64,000 bases of DNA from positions 265,742 to 329,741 of the forward strand of contig NZ_JGZK01000002.1 of assembly GCF_000741695.1 (NCBI RefSeq), in the 5' to 3' direction. This document shows, piece by piece, positions 43,071-51,352 of the stretch. Position 1 is the first letter of the stretch, and each line of letters begins with the position of its first letter. The notes under the pieces are model-generated. The model ran no database searches. It saw nothing but the letters and a program-made list of their open reading frames with translations, and was not told the DNA's origin. The stretch comes from Bifidobacterium reuteri DSM 23975. Lineage in GTDB: Bacteria > Actinomycetota > Actinomycetes > Actinomycetales > Bifidobacteriaceae. Both the position numbers and the translations under genes were made by a program.

Positions 43071-43529
43071 ATGGCTGACGAAGAGCTGCACGAAAACGAC
43101 TCGAAGGACCAGAAGGACTGGCAGGACGAGGGCGTGAATGACACCAAGTCCGCGGACACCGCCGCCGACACCGCCACTGACAAGGTCGCCGACGAAGACG
43201 AGACCTATGGTGTCGATATGGATCAGGTGCAGGCGGTACTGAACGCTACTGCAGACAAGGCCACGCTGACCCCTCAGATGCAGCGCATGATGAACCGTCA
43301 GGCCGAGAACACGAAACGTGTCGAGGAAACCATCAAGGGCACCAAGTCGAACCCGCGCTGGTTCGTGCCGGTGTTCTGCGCGTTCATGATCATCGGTCTG
43401 ATCTGGTGCGTGGTGTACTACCTCTCCCCGTCCGGCGCTTGGCCGATTCCGAACATCGGCGCTTGGAATCTGGCGATCGGCTTCGCGCTGATCATGATCG
43501 GATTCCTGATGACGATGGGTTGGCGCTGA
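43071..43529 (+). CDS. crgA: CrgA-like cell division protein
   Basis: A septation regulator that binds FtsZ and PBPs in actinobacteria. 152 residues from ATG 43071, which is preceded by GGAGAA. The first ~95 residues are very acidic (EELHENDSKDQKDWQDEG and more). The C-terminal CrgA domain has KSNPRWFVPVFCAFMIIGLIWCVVYYL, then PIPNIGAWNLAIGFALIMIGFLMTMGWR, giving two membrane helices. Typical CrgA is 85-95 residues, so the acidic tail is an extension. It is divergent from DUF881. Confidence 0.93.
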   Translation: MADEELHENDSKDQKDWQDEGVNDTKSADTAADTATDKVADEDETYGVDMDQVQAVLNATADKATLTPQMQRMMNRQAENTKRVEETIKGTKSNPRWFVPVFCAFMIIGLIWCVVYYLSPSGAWPIPNIGAWNLAIGFALIMIGFLMTMGWR

Positions 43530-43837
43530 ACCTTAGTTCCCCTGTGAGCCGCTGGCGCTTTTCTGCGACAGCGGCTCGCTGTGTATTATCAGTGGTTATC
43601 AGTGGCTCACCTGACAGCGAAGCCGAGATTCTCGATTATCACTGAGACGAACCACTGGCATGCCGTGTCAATACTGCGTTATCGGCATGACTGCCCTCAG
43701 CCCCGCTTCTCAGGCGGGCTTCTCAGGCGGGCTTGCCTGTAATTCGCATCCCCATGCACAACATATGGCGCTACAGTTCCAAACGCGCAAAACGTGACAA
43801 CCGCGTTATCACAGTTGAGAAAAACGTGACATAAAGC
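43530..43837. other. Gap after crgA with an imperfect hairpin
   Basis: GAGCCGCTG and CAGCGGCTC (43546-43575) form a stem, and further GTGGTTATCAGTGGCTCACC copies pair with it. There is no T-run. It may terminate crgA. No gene is supported. Confidence 0.35.
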
Positions 43838-44287
43838 ATGCTATTGTGCGCGGCCTCGATGGGCAACGTCCAGTTCGCGCTCCTACAGGGCGAGCTCGAT
43901 GTCAATCTCGGATCAATCGCGGAGAACGTGGTGGCCCAGGAACTAACCGCGCATGGATACGCCGCGCATTACTTCGACGCCAAGAAATACGGCGAAGTCG
44001 ACTTCGTCGTTCAGTCGGGCACCCGGGTCACGCCGGTAGAGGTGAAATCCGGCAACGATTGGACCAAGCACAAGGCATTGGACAACGTGCTCGCCGTGGA
44101 CGAATGGAACATCGACCACGCCTGGGTGCTATGCAGGGGAAACGTAAGCCAGGATGGAGCCATCACCTATCTGCCGCTGTACATGACCATGTTCCTCGAG
44201 CCCGAACGGCTGCCCGCCTCGATGCCATTCACGGTGGATCTGAGCGCGCTGGATACGACGGGCGAGCCAGCTGAATACCGCGCGTAG
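43838..44287 (+). pseudogene. C-terminal fragment of a DUF4143-type ATPase
   Basis: The reading frame encodes GSIAENVVAQELTAHGYAAHYFDAKKYGEVDFVVQSG, then TPVEVKSGNDWTKHKALDNVL and a natural C-terminus. This is the DUF4143 nuclease-like end of an AAA_14 ATPase (E-V-D-F-V and E-V-K of a PD-(D/E)xK-like core). The whole ATPase half is missing and there is no ribosome site, so it is a broken gene. A full-length relative lies at 9.4-10.6 kb, but the sequences are not close copies. It borders the 52-bp-period array and the ISL3 remnant, both signs of past rearrangement here. Confidence 0.75.
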
Positions 44288-44306
44288 CGCGACCGTGCGA
44301 TACCGA

Positions 44307-44670
44307 CTGGCCATTGACTGGCCGTCTGACTTCGCTGGGAGGCTACGTGCGATGCAGGCTGGCCAGTATATGGCCCTCTGGCGTCGCTGGGGTGTTGTGT
44401 GCGACGTCAGCCGGCCAGCATGTGGCCGTCTGACGTCACTGTCGGACGCTCAGTGAAGTCAGACGGCCAGTTCTCGTCCAGCGACTTCGCTGAGGGCCTG
44501 CTCAGTGAAGCCACCATGACATGTACTGGCCTTCCCCCATCGCTCGAGCCGCTCAGTGAAGTCGGTTGGGCACTTGGTGGCCGTTTGGCTTCGCTGCATG
44601 TCGCCGAGCGAAGCCATCAGGGCACGATGCGGCCGTTCCGCTTCGCCGAGGGCGAGCAAGGTGTGGTGCG
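44307..44670. repeat. Degenerate tandem array with ~52-bp period
   Basis: Units start at 44307, 44359, 44411 and 44463 (exactly 52 apart), and two or three weaker units follow. Shared parts are CTGGCCA, TGGCC at about +12, TCTGACTTCGCTG at about +20, and a GTGCGACG or CAGTGAAG tail. The period and the TTCGCT block resemble the reverse complement of the array at 8.7 kb. Confidence 0.65.
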
Positions 44671-44679
44671 GATGCTTGT

Positions 44680-45045
44680 CGCGTGTCACGGCGCTGCAAT
44701 CGCGTGCCACGCCGCTGTAATATCGCCCGTATTGCACTGGCGTGGCACACGGGCGGTCCCACGCGCGTCCTGCGCCACGCCAGCGTCCTGCGCGGAATCA
44801 TCGGAGATTGCCAGCACGAGGACGCACCCGGTTCTCGAACACGACCCGGGACAGATAGGACCATCGACGACGCGGACGTCCCGATGACCATGCCTTTCAC
44901 GTTGAGAAGACGCCTGAACAAGCTGCCCATCAGGAGCTTTTCGGCCGTTGTTCTTCGTGGTTGATGAACATCCAACCCAAAAACGCTTCTCTCTCTTACC
45001 GGCTCAACGGCCCAACCACGAACCGCCGTCCACGAAAACAGCAAC
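44680..45045 (-). pseudogene. ISL3-family transposase 5' remnant with frameshift
   Basis: Read on the minus strand, 45045-44885 matches the sequence at 63.80-63.97 kb almost base for base: the leader with TTGAGCCGGTAAGAGA, ATG at 44930, and LLNVKGMV. One A is missing just after the GMV codons, compared with GMVVENVR in the 63.9-kb copy, so the frame breaks. Downstream sequence is further decayed, and the rest of the IS is absent. It sits between the degenerate 52-bp array and the DnaA-box cluster. Confidence 0.7.
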
Positions 45046-45085
45046 AGCGCCAGTCGGGAAGGCAATCCACAGGGGTTATACCCAG

Positions 45086-45441
45086 CTATCCACATGTTAT
45101 CCACTAGTTATCCACATGGTTATCCACACGATGTGGATGAATTACATATCTGTAGTTTTCCACCGAATGTGGAAAACTCTGTGGATAAGTAGTGGATAAG
45201 TAGTGGATAAGCACCATTCGACGGTGCATAACACGTGGATAACTGCGAAATACCTCGAATACAACCGCTGTGGATATGTCCGCGGCCGAAGTCTCCCATG
45301 AGTTATCCACATTTGTTGTTGATGGACTTGTACACATCCCCACATCACAGGAGCTCCCCTCCTCACATCACGGAAGCTCCCTCAGACACATATCCACAAG
45401 TTATCCACCGTCTTATCCACAATTGTGCACAACTATCCACT
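45086..45441. other. Dense DnaA-box cluster (possible replication origin oriC)
   Basis: About 17 sites match TTATCCACA with at most one change. Perfect boxes lie at 45108, 45120, 45303 and 45413 on the plus strand and at 45180-45188 on the minus strand; TGTGGAAAA at 45169 also fits TTWTNCACA. The left group points one way, the middle group (45133-45277) the other, and the right group the first way again. The block is more AT-rich than its surroundings. No dnaA or dnaN gene is in the window. The nearby pknB-crgA cluster is origin-proximal in other actinobacteria. It could be the origin itself or a DnaA-titrating or regulatory site. Confidence 0.75.
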
Positions 45442-45544
45442 GTTAACCTAACCATTACCTGCCAGTCACCATCCCCAGCACATAACGCTGCGCCAATCGC
45501 CGGGGAACCGGAACGCCAACGACGAAATACCCACGCGACAGCCC

Positions 45545-45862
45545 TAGCGGTATGCCTCGTAATTGGTTGAGTGGTGCTGGCTCCCTCTGATGGACGTTGC
45601 CGTGAAGCAAACAGCGGAGCTGTTTGTAGGCAACGTGCGAGCCGACAGGCGAGCCAACAGAACACGCGCACAGCGCGTCCATAATTGCAGGACCGTTGCC
45701 GTGAAGCAAACAGCGGAGCTGTTTGTAGGCAACGTGCGAGCCGACAGGCGAGCTGGCAAACCGCGCGCAGAGCGCGTCCCTGATTGCAGGACGGGCTGTC
45801 AGCGAAGCTGACTGAGGGAGAGAAAAGCTGAATCCCTCAATTATTTACGAGACAGGACACTA
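45545..45862. mobile_element. MITE-like repeat with internal ~100-bp duplication
   Basis: The ends TAGCGGTATGCCTCGTA and TACGAGACAGGACACTA are a decayed version of the family's terminal inverted repeat (12 of 17). The inner block with CGTTGCCGTGAAGCAAACAG and GGCAACGTGCGAGCCGACAG occurs twice, 100 bases apart. It ends next to the rhomboid stop. Confidence 0.75.
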
Positions 45863-46591
45863 GTAGGAATATGGGTTTGCGAGGGCGCATAGCACTATTA
45901 CGACGACCACCAGCGCCGTCACCGGCCACCCGTAGACCTGCATACGCCATGCCAGGCTTTTGCCACGCCAAGCAGGCACGCCGCTGGTCAGCAGCCAAGT
46001 CAGCGCACCGCCAATGAGGAATCCGCCCACATGCGCCTGCCACGCCACGCCACCGACTACGAACGGCAACGCGAAGTTAATTGCCATCCACACCATCATC
46101 GAACGCATATCCGCACCAATACGCCGATACACCACCAGAATCGCCGCGAACAGCCCGAAAATCGCGCCTGACGCACCATACGCAGCCATGCGCCACCCCT
46201 GACCGTCCGGAGCGAGCACGCCCCACAGCATCAATCCCATGGCGCCGCCGAGACCGGAAATCATATACAGGCCGAGGAAGCGCCAGTGACCCATCAGACG
46301 CTCCAGCACAACACCTACCGAATACAGCGCAATCATGTTGAACAGAATGTGCATTATTGTGTTCGGCGCGTGGAGGAACATCGACGTCACCACAGTCCAC
46401 GGGCGTTGCATCACGGAGGCGGGCGAGAACATGCCCCCGAGGAGGAGGAGCGACTGCAGGTACGGCGAAAGGAACCCCGCTATCACCTCAATCATCCAGA
46501 TCACGGTGCAGATGGCGATCAACGCCCATGTGACGACCGGACCGCCACGTTCCCATTGCTGACGTATTTCCTGTTTGGTAGGCATATGCAT
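45860..46591 (-). CDS. Rhomboid-family intramembrane serine protease
   Basis: Cuts membrane proteins within the lipid bilayer. 243 residues from ATG 46591 (ATG 46585 also possible; a longer frame upstream is not conserved). Six or seven helices: GGPVVTWALIAICTVIWMIEVI, then MFLHAPNTIMHILFNMIALYSVGVVLERLMG with the H-x4-N type motif. The nucleophile is in AAYGASGAIFGLFAAI, and the catalytic His is in WQAHVGGFLIGGALTWLL. This serine and histidine pair is diagnostic. The substrate is unknown. Confidence 0.93.
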   Translation of the reverse strand: MHMPTKQEIRQQWERGGPVVTWALIAICTVIWMIEVIAGFLSPYLQSLLLLGGMFSPASVMQRPWTVVTSMFLHAPNTIMHILFNMIALYSVGVVLERLMGHWRFLGLYMISGLGGAMGLMLWGVLAPDGQGWRMAAYGASGAIFGLFAAILVVYRRIGADMRSMMVWMAINFALPFVVGGVAWQAHVGGFLIGGALTWLLTSGVPAWRGKSLAWRMQVYGWPVTALVVVVIVLCALANPYSY

Positions 46592-46864
46592 GGGGCCAAC
46601 TGTATCCGATGTATCAGAGCTTGGGAGCGAATTCCCTTGCCGGAGAAGCTGTCCGGAAAAGCTGCCCGGCAAAGCTGATCATTATCCTGCCCCAGCAATC
46701 CGCAGACGACATAACTACCCCGCTGTCGGCTTCGCCGGCCGCGGCGGCTAATCTCCCGGCGATTCAATCCACCCAATCGTCACAATCATCGGCCTAGAAT
46801 AGGGAGCAGAGTCGGTCTTGGATGGACATGCCGACCAGACGATCCCTGAAGGAAAGGAGCCGTC

Positions 46865-47095
46865 ATGGAGAACAACTCTTCTTCTAACGGTTGGAAGTTC
46901 TTCGCGCTGCTGTTTGGCGCAGCGCTGGCCGCGCTTGTTGGCCTGTACATCTACAAGCAGCAGAACCCGGATTACGATCCGTGGGAGGAGCCGTGGGAGA
47001 ACAGCTCTTCGCCGGTCGATCTGGGCCTGAACAAGGCCGAGGACAAGGGCGACGAGGCTGAGGGTGAAGCCGCAACAGCCCCTGCCGAGGCCTGA
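46865..47095 (+). CDS. Small single-pass membrane protein, 76 residues
   Basis: Function unknown. AAAGGAG lies six bases before the ATG, a very strong signal. One helix at about 11-29 (FFALLFGAALAALVGLYIY) is followed by KQQNPDYDPWEEPWEN, then an acidic Ala/Glu tail. A clear terminator follows 20 bases after the stop, so it forms its own transcription unit. Confidence 0.8.
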   Translation: MENNSSSNGWKFFALLFGAALAALVGLYIYKQQNPDYDPWEEPWENSSSPVDLGLNKAEDKGDEAEGEAATAPAEA

Positions 47096-47114
47096 TTCGG
47101 CAGCGTTAACGCAG

Positions 47115-47156
47115 GAAGCCCCGCAACCATTCGATGTGGTTGCGGGGCTTCTTTCG
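47115..47156 (+). terminator. Rho-independent terminator of the small membrane protein gene
   Basis: A perfect 15-bp stem (GAAGCCCCGCAACCA / TGGTTGCGGGGCTTC) with a 7-base loop and a TTTCG tail. Confidence 0.85.
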
Positions 47157-47189
47157 TGTGATTATTGCCGGTGATTCACAACCGATCGG

Positions 47190-47231
47190 GGAGGGGCGGG
47201 GAGTGCATCTCGACACACTCCCCGCCCCTCC
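47190..47231. terminator. GC-rich hairpin terminator downstream of glgP
   Basis: A perfect 16-bp stem GGAGGGGCGGGGAGTG / CACTCCCCGCCCCTCC with a 10-base loop, 80 bases past the glgP stop. The T-tails are weak. Confidence 0.7.
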
Positions 47232-47310
47232 ATTTCCGATTTCAGCTGTCAATCATTCGACAGTCGTGAGGCAGGAACCCGCGCGCAGCTGGCGCGCCGG
47301 TTCCTAGCCG

Positions 47311-49755
47311 TCAGGCCAGAGGACCGGTGTGCCAGATACGCTCGAGGTAATCCTCCATCGAGCGATCGGAGCTGAAGTAGCCGGAGTTGGCGACGTTGAG
47401 CAGGGCCTTGCGGTTCCACTCGAGCGGGTCGCGGTAGAGCTTCTCGATCTGGGCCTGAATGTCGGCGTAGGAGGAGAAGTCGGCGAGGGCCATGAACCAG
47501 TCCTTGGTCAGCCAGTCGGCGACCAGCGGGGCGTAGGTGTTACGGTCACCGTTGGAGAAGGTGCCGTTGGCGACGAGGTCGATGGCGTGCTTCAGACGAG
47601 GATCGGCTTCGTAGTACTTGGCCGGATCGTAATCCTCAGCGTAGAGCTTCTCGACCTCATCAACGGTCATGCCGAAGAGGAAGAAGTTCTCAGCGCCGAC
47701 CTTCTCACGGATCTCGACGTTGGCGCCATCGAGGGTGCCGACGGTGAGCGCGCCGTTGAGGGCGAACTTCATGTTACCGGTGCCGGAAGCTTCCTTGCCG
47801 GCCTGGGAGATCTGCTCGTCGAGCTCGGTGGCCGGGATGAGGTTCTGGGCCATCTCGATGTTGTAGTTCGGGAGCATGTGGACGGCGAGCTTGCCCTTGA
47901 CGTCCGGGTCGTTGTTGATGACCTTGGAGACGTTGTTGATCAGCTCGATGGTCAGCTTGGCCAGGTAGTAGCCCGGAGCGGCCTTGGCGCCGAAGAACAC
48001 GGTGCGCGGCAGGATCTCCTCGGCGGAGACCTCACCCTTCTTGAGGGCGGCGTACTGGGAGATGACCAGCAGGATCTTCAGGCTCTGGCGCTTGTACTCG
48101 TGCAGACGCTTGACCATGGTGTTGAACAGGGTGTTCTCGTCCACGTCGATGCCGTAGTGCTGCTTGGCGAAGCCCACGAAGGCGTGCTTGTTGGCCTGCT
48201 TGACGGCGGCGAACTTCTTGACGAACTCGTCGTCCTGGGCCAGCGGGACCAGACCCTGGAGCAGGTCGAGGTCGGACAGCCACTTGTCGGTGCCCAGACC
48301 CTCGGTGATGAGGTCGGACAGGCCGGGGTTGGCGAGCTTGATGAAGCGACGAGGAGTGACGCCGTTGGTCACGTTGGTGAACTTGTCCGGGTAGGCGTCG
48401 GAGAAGTTCTTCAGGGTGACGTCCTTGAGCAGCTGGGAGTGAAGCTCGGCCACGCCGTTGACGTGGGAGCCGCCGTAGGTGGCGAGGTAGGCCATGCGGA
48501 CGGCGTCACCGGTGTAGATGCGCATGTCTTCGATGGTCTTGTCGTCGATGCCATTGTCCTTGAGCTCGTCCTCGAACTGCTCGTTGATCTTCTCGATGAT
48601 CTCGAGGTGACGCGGCAGCAGCTCGCCGATCAGGCTGGCCGGCCAGACCTCGAGGGCCTCCGGCAGCAGGGTGTGGCAGGTGTAGTTGAAGGTCTTCTGG
48701 GTGATGCCCCAGGCGGTGTCCCAGTCGTAGTCGTACTCATCGATGAGGATGCGCATGAGCTCCGGGATACCGATCACCGGGTGGGTGTCGTTGAGCTGGA
48801 AGGTGATCTTGTTCGGGAAGGTGGTCAGATCCGGCTTGTCCTGGCCCGGGTAGAAGACGCGGATGGCGTCATGCAGGGAGGCGGACACGAAGAAGTACTG
48901 CTGCTCAAGACGCAGCTCCTTGCCAACCTTGGTGGAGTCTTCCGGGTACAGGATCTTGGAGATGTTCTCGGCCTTGACCTGCGGCTTAACGGCGTCGAGG
49001 TACTCGCTCTTGTTGAAGGCGAGCAGGTCGAACTCGTCGTAGGACTTGGCGGTCCACAGGCGCAGGGTGTTCACACGGCCGGAGGCGTAACCGGGGACCA
49101 GGTAATCCACCGGCACAGCGCGGACGGACCAGGCCGGCTTCCAGACCTTCTTGCCGTTCTCTTCGACGACTTCGCCGCCGAAGGAGACCTTCTGGTCGCG
49201 GTTGTAGTCGACGTGACCCCACGGCTCTTCGTTGGTCAGCCAGTAATCAGGGGTTTCGACCTGCTTGCCGTTCTCGTCGAAGGTCTGCTTGAAGATGCCG
49301 TACTTGTACTGGATGCCGTAGCCGAACGCCGGCACGCCCAGGGAGGCGAGGGAGTCGATGAAGCAGGCGGCGAGACGGCCGAGGCCGCCGTTGCCGAGAC
49401 CCGGCTCGTATTCGGCGTCGACGATGTCCTTCGGCTGGAAGCCCAGCGCTTCGACGGCGGCGTCGAACTGCTCGGTCAGACCGGCGTTGAGCAGCGCGTT
49501 CTCCAGCTGCTTGCCCATGAGGAACTCAGCGGAAAGGTAGCCAACAGCCTTGGTGTTGCCGTTGACGGTGTCGGCCTGGGTCTTGAACCAGGAATCGGCG
49601 AGGTGGTTGCGCACGGCCTTGGCAGCGGCAACGTAGACGTCAGCGGCAGTTGCCTGCTCGGGGGTGACGTTCTGGGTGTACTTGAGTTGTTCACGAATCT
49701 CGTCGGCGAACTGCTCTGCCGTGACGGGAGACTTGGGTGCGGTGATTTCGGTCAT
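47311..49755 (-). CDS. glgP: Glycogen / alpha-glucan phosphorylase
   Basis: Releases glucose-1-phosphate from alpha-1,4-glucans using phosphate and pyridoxal phosphate. 814 residues from ATG 49755 (AAGGAAAG upstream), a normal length. Family motifs are EYEPGLGNGGLGRLAACFIDSLA, YGIQYKYGIF, NDTHPVIGIPELMRIL, NGVTPRRF and VFFGAKAAPGY. The PLP signature EASGTGNMKFALNGALTVGTLDGANVEI has Lys at about 663. It is transcribed alone, between two hairpin terminators and a long upstream region. An inverted repeat at 49861-49882 may be an operator. Confidence 0.97.
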   Translation of the reverse strand: MTEITAPKSPVTAEQFADEIREQLKYTQNVTPEQATAADVYVAAAKAVRNHLADSWFKTQADTVNGNTKAVGYLSAEFLMGKQLENALLNAGLTEQFDAAVEALGFQPKDIVDAEYEPGLGNGGLGRLAACFIDSLASLGVPAFGYGIQYKYGIFKQTFDENGKQVETPDYWLTNEEPWGHVDYNRDQKVSFGGEVVEENGKKVWKPAWSVRAVPVDYLVPGYASGRVNTLRLWTAKSYDEFDLLAFNKSEYLDAVKPQVKAENISKILYPEDSTKVGKELRLEQQYFFVSASLHDAIRVFYPGQDKPDLTTFPNKITFQLNDTHPVIGIPELMRILIDEYDYDWDTAWGITQKTFNYTCHTLLPEALEVWPASLIGELLPRHLEIIEKINEQFEDELKDNGIDDKTIEDMRIYTGDAVRMAYLATYGGSHVNGVAELHSQLLKDVTLKNFSDAYPDKFTNVTNGVTPRRFIKLANPGLSDLITEGLGTDKWLSDLDLLQGLVPLAQDDEFVKKFAAVKQANKHAFVGFAKQHYGIDVDENTLFNTMVKRLHEYKRQSLKILLVISQYAALKKGEVSAEEILPRTVFFGAKAAPGYYLAKLTIELINNVSKVINNDPDVKGKLAVHMLPNYNIEMAQNLIPATELDEQISQAGKEASGTGNMKFALNGALTVGTLDGANVEIREKVGAENFFLFGMTVDEVEKLYAEDYDPAKYYEADPRLKHAIDLVANGTFSNGDRNTYAPLVADWLTKDWFMALADFSSYADIQAQIEKLYRDPLEWNRKALLNVANSGYFSSDRSMEDYLERIWHTGPLA

Positions 49756-49860
49756 TATGACTTTCCTTCCAGGATAATTGCCCGTATTCATTATGCCGCG
49801 CAATAGGTAGCGCGATATGAACGTACGTATGAACTCTCCGTAACGGCATCGGCAAAGATC

Positions 49861-49882
49861 GTTATGCATACGTTCGCATAAC
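49861..49882 (-). promoter_or_regulatory. Inverted repeat upstream of glgP, candidate operator
   Basis: GTTATGC and GCATAAC are perfect 7-base arms around an 8-base centre, 106 bases upstream of the glgP start. The shape fits a LacI- or GntR-type site, but the regulator is unknown. Confidence 0.4.
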
Positions 49883-50030
49883 AGAGCCTAGCATGACTAC
49901 GTAGTTTGTGCATCTTTCATGCCTGTCATCGTTTGCAGACACAGGTAAAACCATGCCCCGGCAGCACCGCCTCGCCACAGTTCACCATGCCGCGACACGG
50001 CCGGGCGCCGTCCCGTGCGAAGATGGACGC

Positions 50031-50459
50031 ATGGCTGTCATTTTGGAAAAAGACCTGAAACGCGGGGCCGAGGCGCTGCACCAGTGGAGCGACGCAGCCC
50101 ATGAAGCCTCACTCGCCGCAGACTCGACCAGCGTCTCGGACCGTCTCGCCATCGCCCCCACGCTGCCGCGACCGGCATGGGCCATGGCCGTGCGATACTC
50201 CTTATTCCTTTTGGAGCGCAAGGTGCCCGGCCCCGGCGTGGAAGTACGCGTGGCGCCGTGGGGTGCAGTCAAGATACTGGACGGCCCGGCATCGGATCCG
50301 CATAATCTCACACCGCCCGATGTCATCGAACTCGAACCGGAAGTATGGCTGCGTCTGGCCTGCGGCATCACGACATGGGCGGAGGAAAAGGACGCCGGCC
50401 ACATCAGCGCGGTCGGCGAACGCGACGACCTGAGCGACCTGCTGCCGCTGGCTCGCTGA
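50031..50459 (+). CDS. Sterol carrier family (SCP2-like) protein
   Basis: 142 residues from ATG 50031; a longer frame from 49908 is unconserved. The pattern matches the actinobacterial sterol-carrier-like family: RPAWAMAVRYSLFLLERKVPGPGVEVRVAPWGAVKILDG, then TPPDVIELEPEVWLRLACGITTWAEEKDAGHISAVGERDDLSDLLPL. SCP2-like domains bind lipids or act as accessory domains in other enzymes. The biological role in these bacteria is unknown. No membrane helix or signal peptide. Confidence 0.72.
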   Translation: MAVILEKDLKRGAEALHQWSDAAHEASLAADSTSVSDRLAIAPTLPRPAWAMAVRYSLFLLERKVPGPGVEVRVAPWGAVKILDGPASDPHNLTPPDVIELEPEVWLRLACGITTWAEEKDAGHISAVGERDDLSDLLPLAR

Positions 50460-50461
50460 TT

Positions 50462-50716
50462 CTATTCCGGCTCTCCTTGTCAGGACAGCACCGTAAAGCA
50501 AACAGCGGAGCTGTTTGTAGGTGCTGTGCGAGCCGACAGGCGAGCTGGCAAACCGCGCGCGAAGCGCGTCCACAATTGCAGGACCAGCACCGTAAAGCAA
50601 ACAGCGGAGCTGTTTGTAGGTGCTGTGCGAGCCGACAGGCGAGCTGGCAAACCGCGCGCGAAGCGCGTCCATAATTGCGGGACCAGCACCACTCAACCAA
50701 TTACAACCGAATCAAT
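50462..50716. mobile_element. MITE-like repeat with two ~99-bp tandem modules
   Basis: The module with AGCACCGTAAAGCAAACAGC and TAGGTGCTGTGCGAGCCGAC appears at 50487 and again at 50586. One end reads ACCACTCAACCAATTACAA, as in the 45.5-kb and 17.7-kb copies. It fills the gap between the SCP-like gene and DUF3073. Confidence 0.75.
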
Positions 50717-50759
50717 GGCTCTTCAGTCATACTTAACAATCCACAAACAAACCCGAATG

Positions 50760-50791
50760 AATAAAGGCACCCACTACCGGGTGCCTTTATT
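50760..50791. terminator. Bidirectional terminator downstream of DUF3073 gene
   Basis: A perfect 13-bp stem AATAAAGGCACCC / GGGTGCCTTTATT with a 6-base loop and A/T tracts on both sides. Confidence 0.85.
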
Positions 50792-50834
50792 CGTTACTGC
50801 GCTTTCGATACTGGATTCTCAGTACCGACTACCG

Positions 50835-51218
50835 TCACTGCTTCGGCTTGAGCGCGCTCGGAATCGGGCGCGGCTTCGGCATCGGAATCGGCTTGTGAGG
50901 AGCTACCGGCTTGGCGGCCGTCGTCTTCGGGAATTCACCGCTGGTGGCCTTGGCCGCAGCCTCAGCCGCCCACTTGGCGTACTCGTCCAAATCATCGTCC
51001 GCAACGGGAGCGGCATGCTTGCTGTTGGCGGAATCATCGGATTTCACATCGGTGTCCGCATATTGGTCTTCAACGTCGGCGAACGGGTCAACAGAACCTG
51101 TTCCCGGCTCTTGCTCACTCAGCTCTTTTGCCAGCTCATCGTAATCGGTGTCGGTAGTCAGATACTTCAGCTTACGGGCTATTTTCTGCTGTTTTGCCTT
51201 CTGACGTCCGCGGCCCAT
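50835..51218 (-). CDS. DUF3073 domain protein
   Basis: 127 residues. The first ~38 residues, MGRGRQKAKQQKIARKLKYLTTDTDYDELAKELSEQEP, match the conserved core of DUF3073, an actinobacterial family of unknown function. The rest is an Asp/Ala-rich linker (YADTDVKSDDSANS, VADDDLDEYAKWAAEAAAKA) and a Pro/Lys-rich basic end. The charged N-terminus suggests nucleic-acid or ribosome contact, but this is not shown. Divergent from trpS. Confidence 0.9.
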   Translation of the reverse strand: MGRGRQKAKQQKIARKLKYLTTDTDYDELAKELSEQEPGTGSVDPFADVEDQYADTDVKSDDSANSKHAAPVADDDLDEYAKWAAEAAAKATSGEFPKTTAAKPVAPHKPIPMPKPRPIPSALKPKQ

Positions 51219-51352
51219 CTGACCCCCTGAAATTACTATGCTGTTCGATTCATCAACTTAAGAGAGTACCACCTAAAATGTCCATGTTCGTTGTCGGCTC
51301 ACACTTTTACCATAAAAGCGTTTATTTCCAAGGCACTTTCAAAGGAATCCGC

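Noticed and set aside
47329..49806. An 825-codon plus-strand frame opposite glgP
   Set aside because: Shadow frame with Val/Gly/Glu-rich low-complexity translation; glgP on the minus strand has all family motifs.
51219..51352. T-box or trp attenuator upstream of trpS
   Set aside because: No T-box core, no tryptophan-codon leader and no antiterminator-terminator pair could be seen in the short upstream region.
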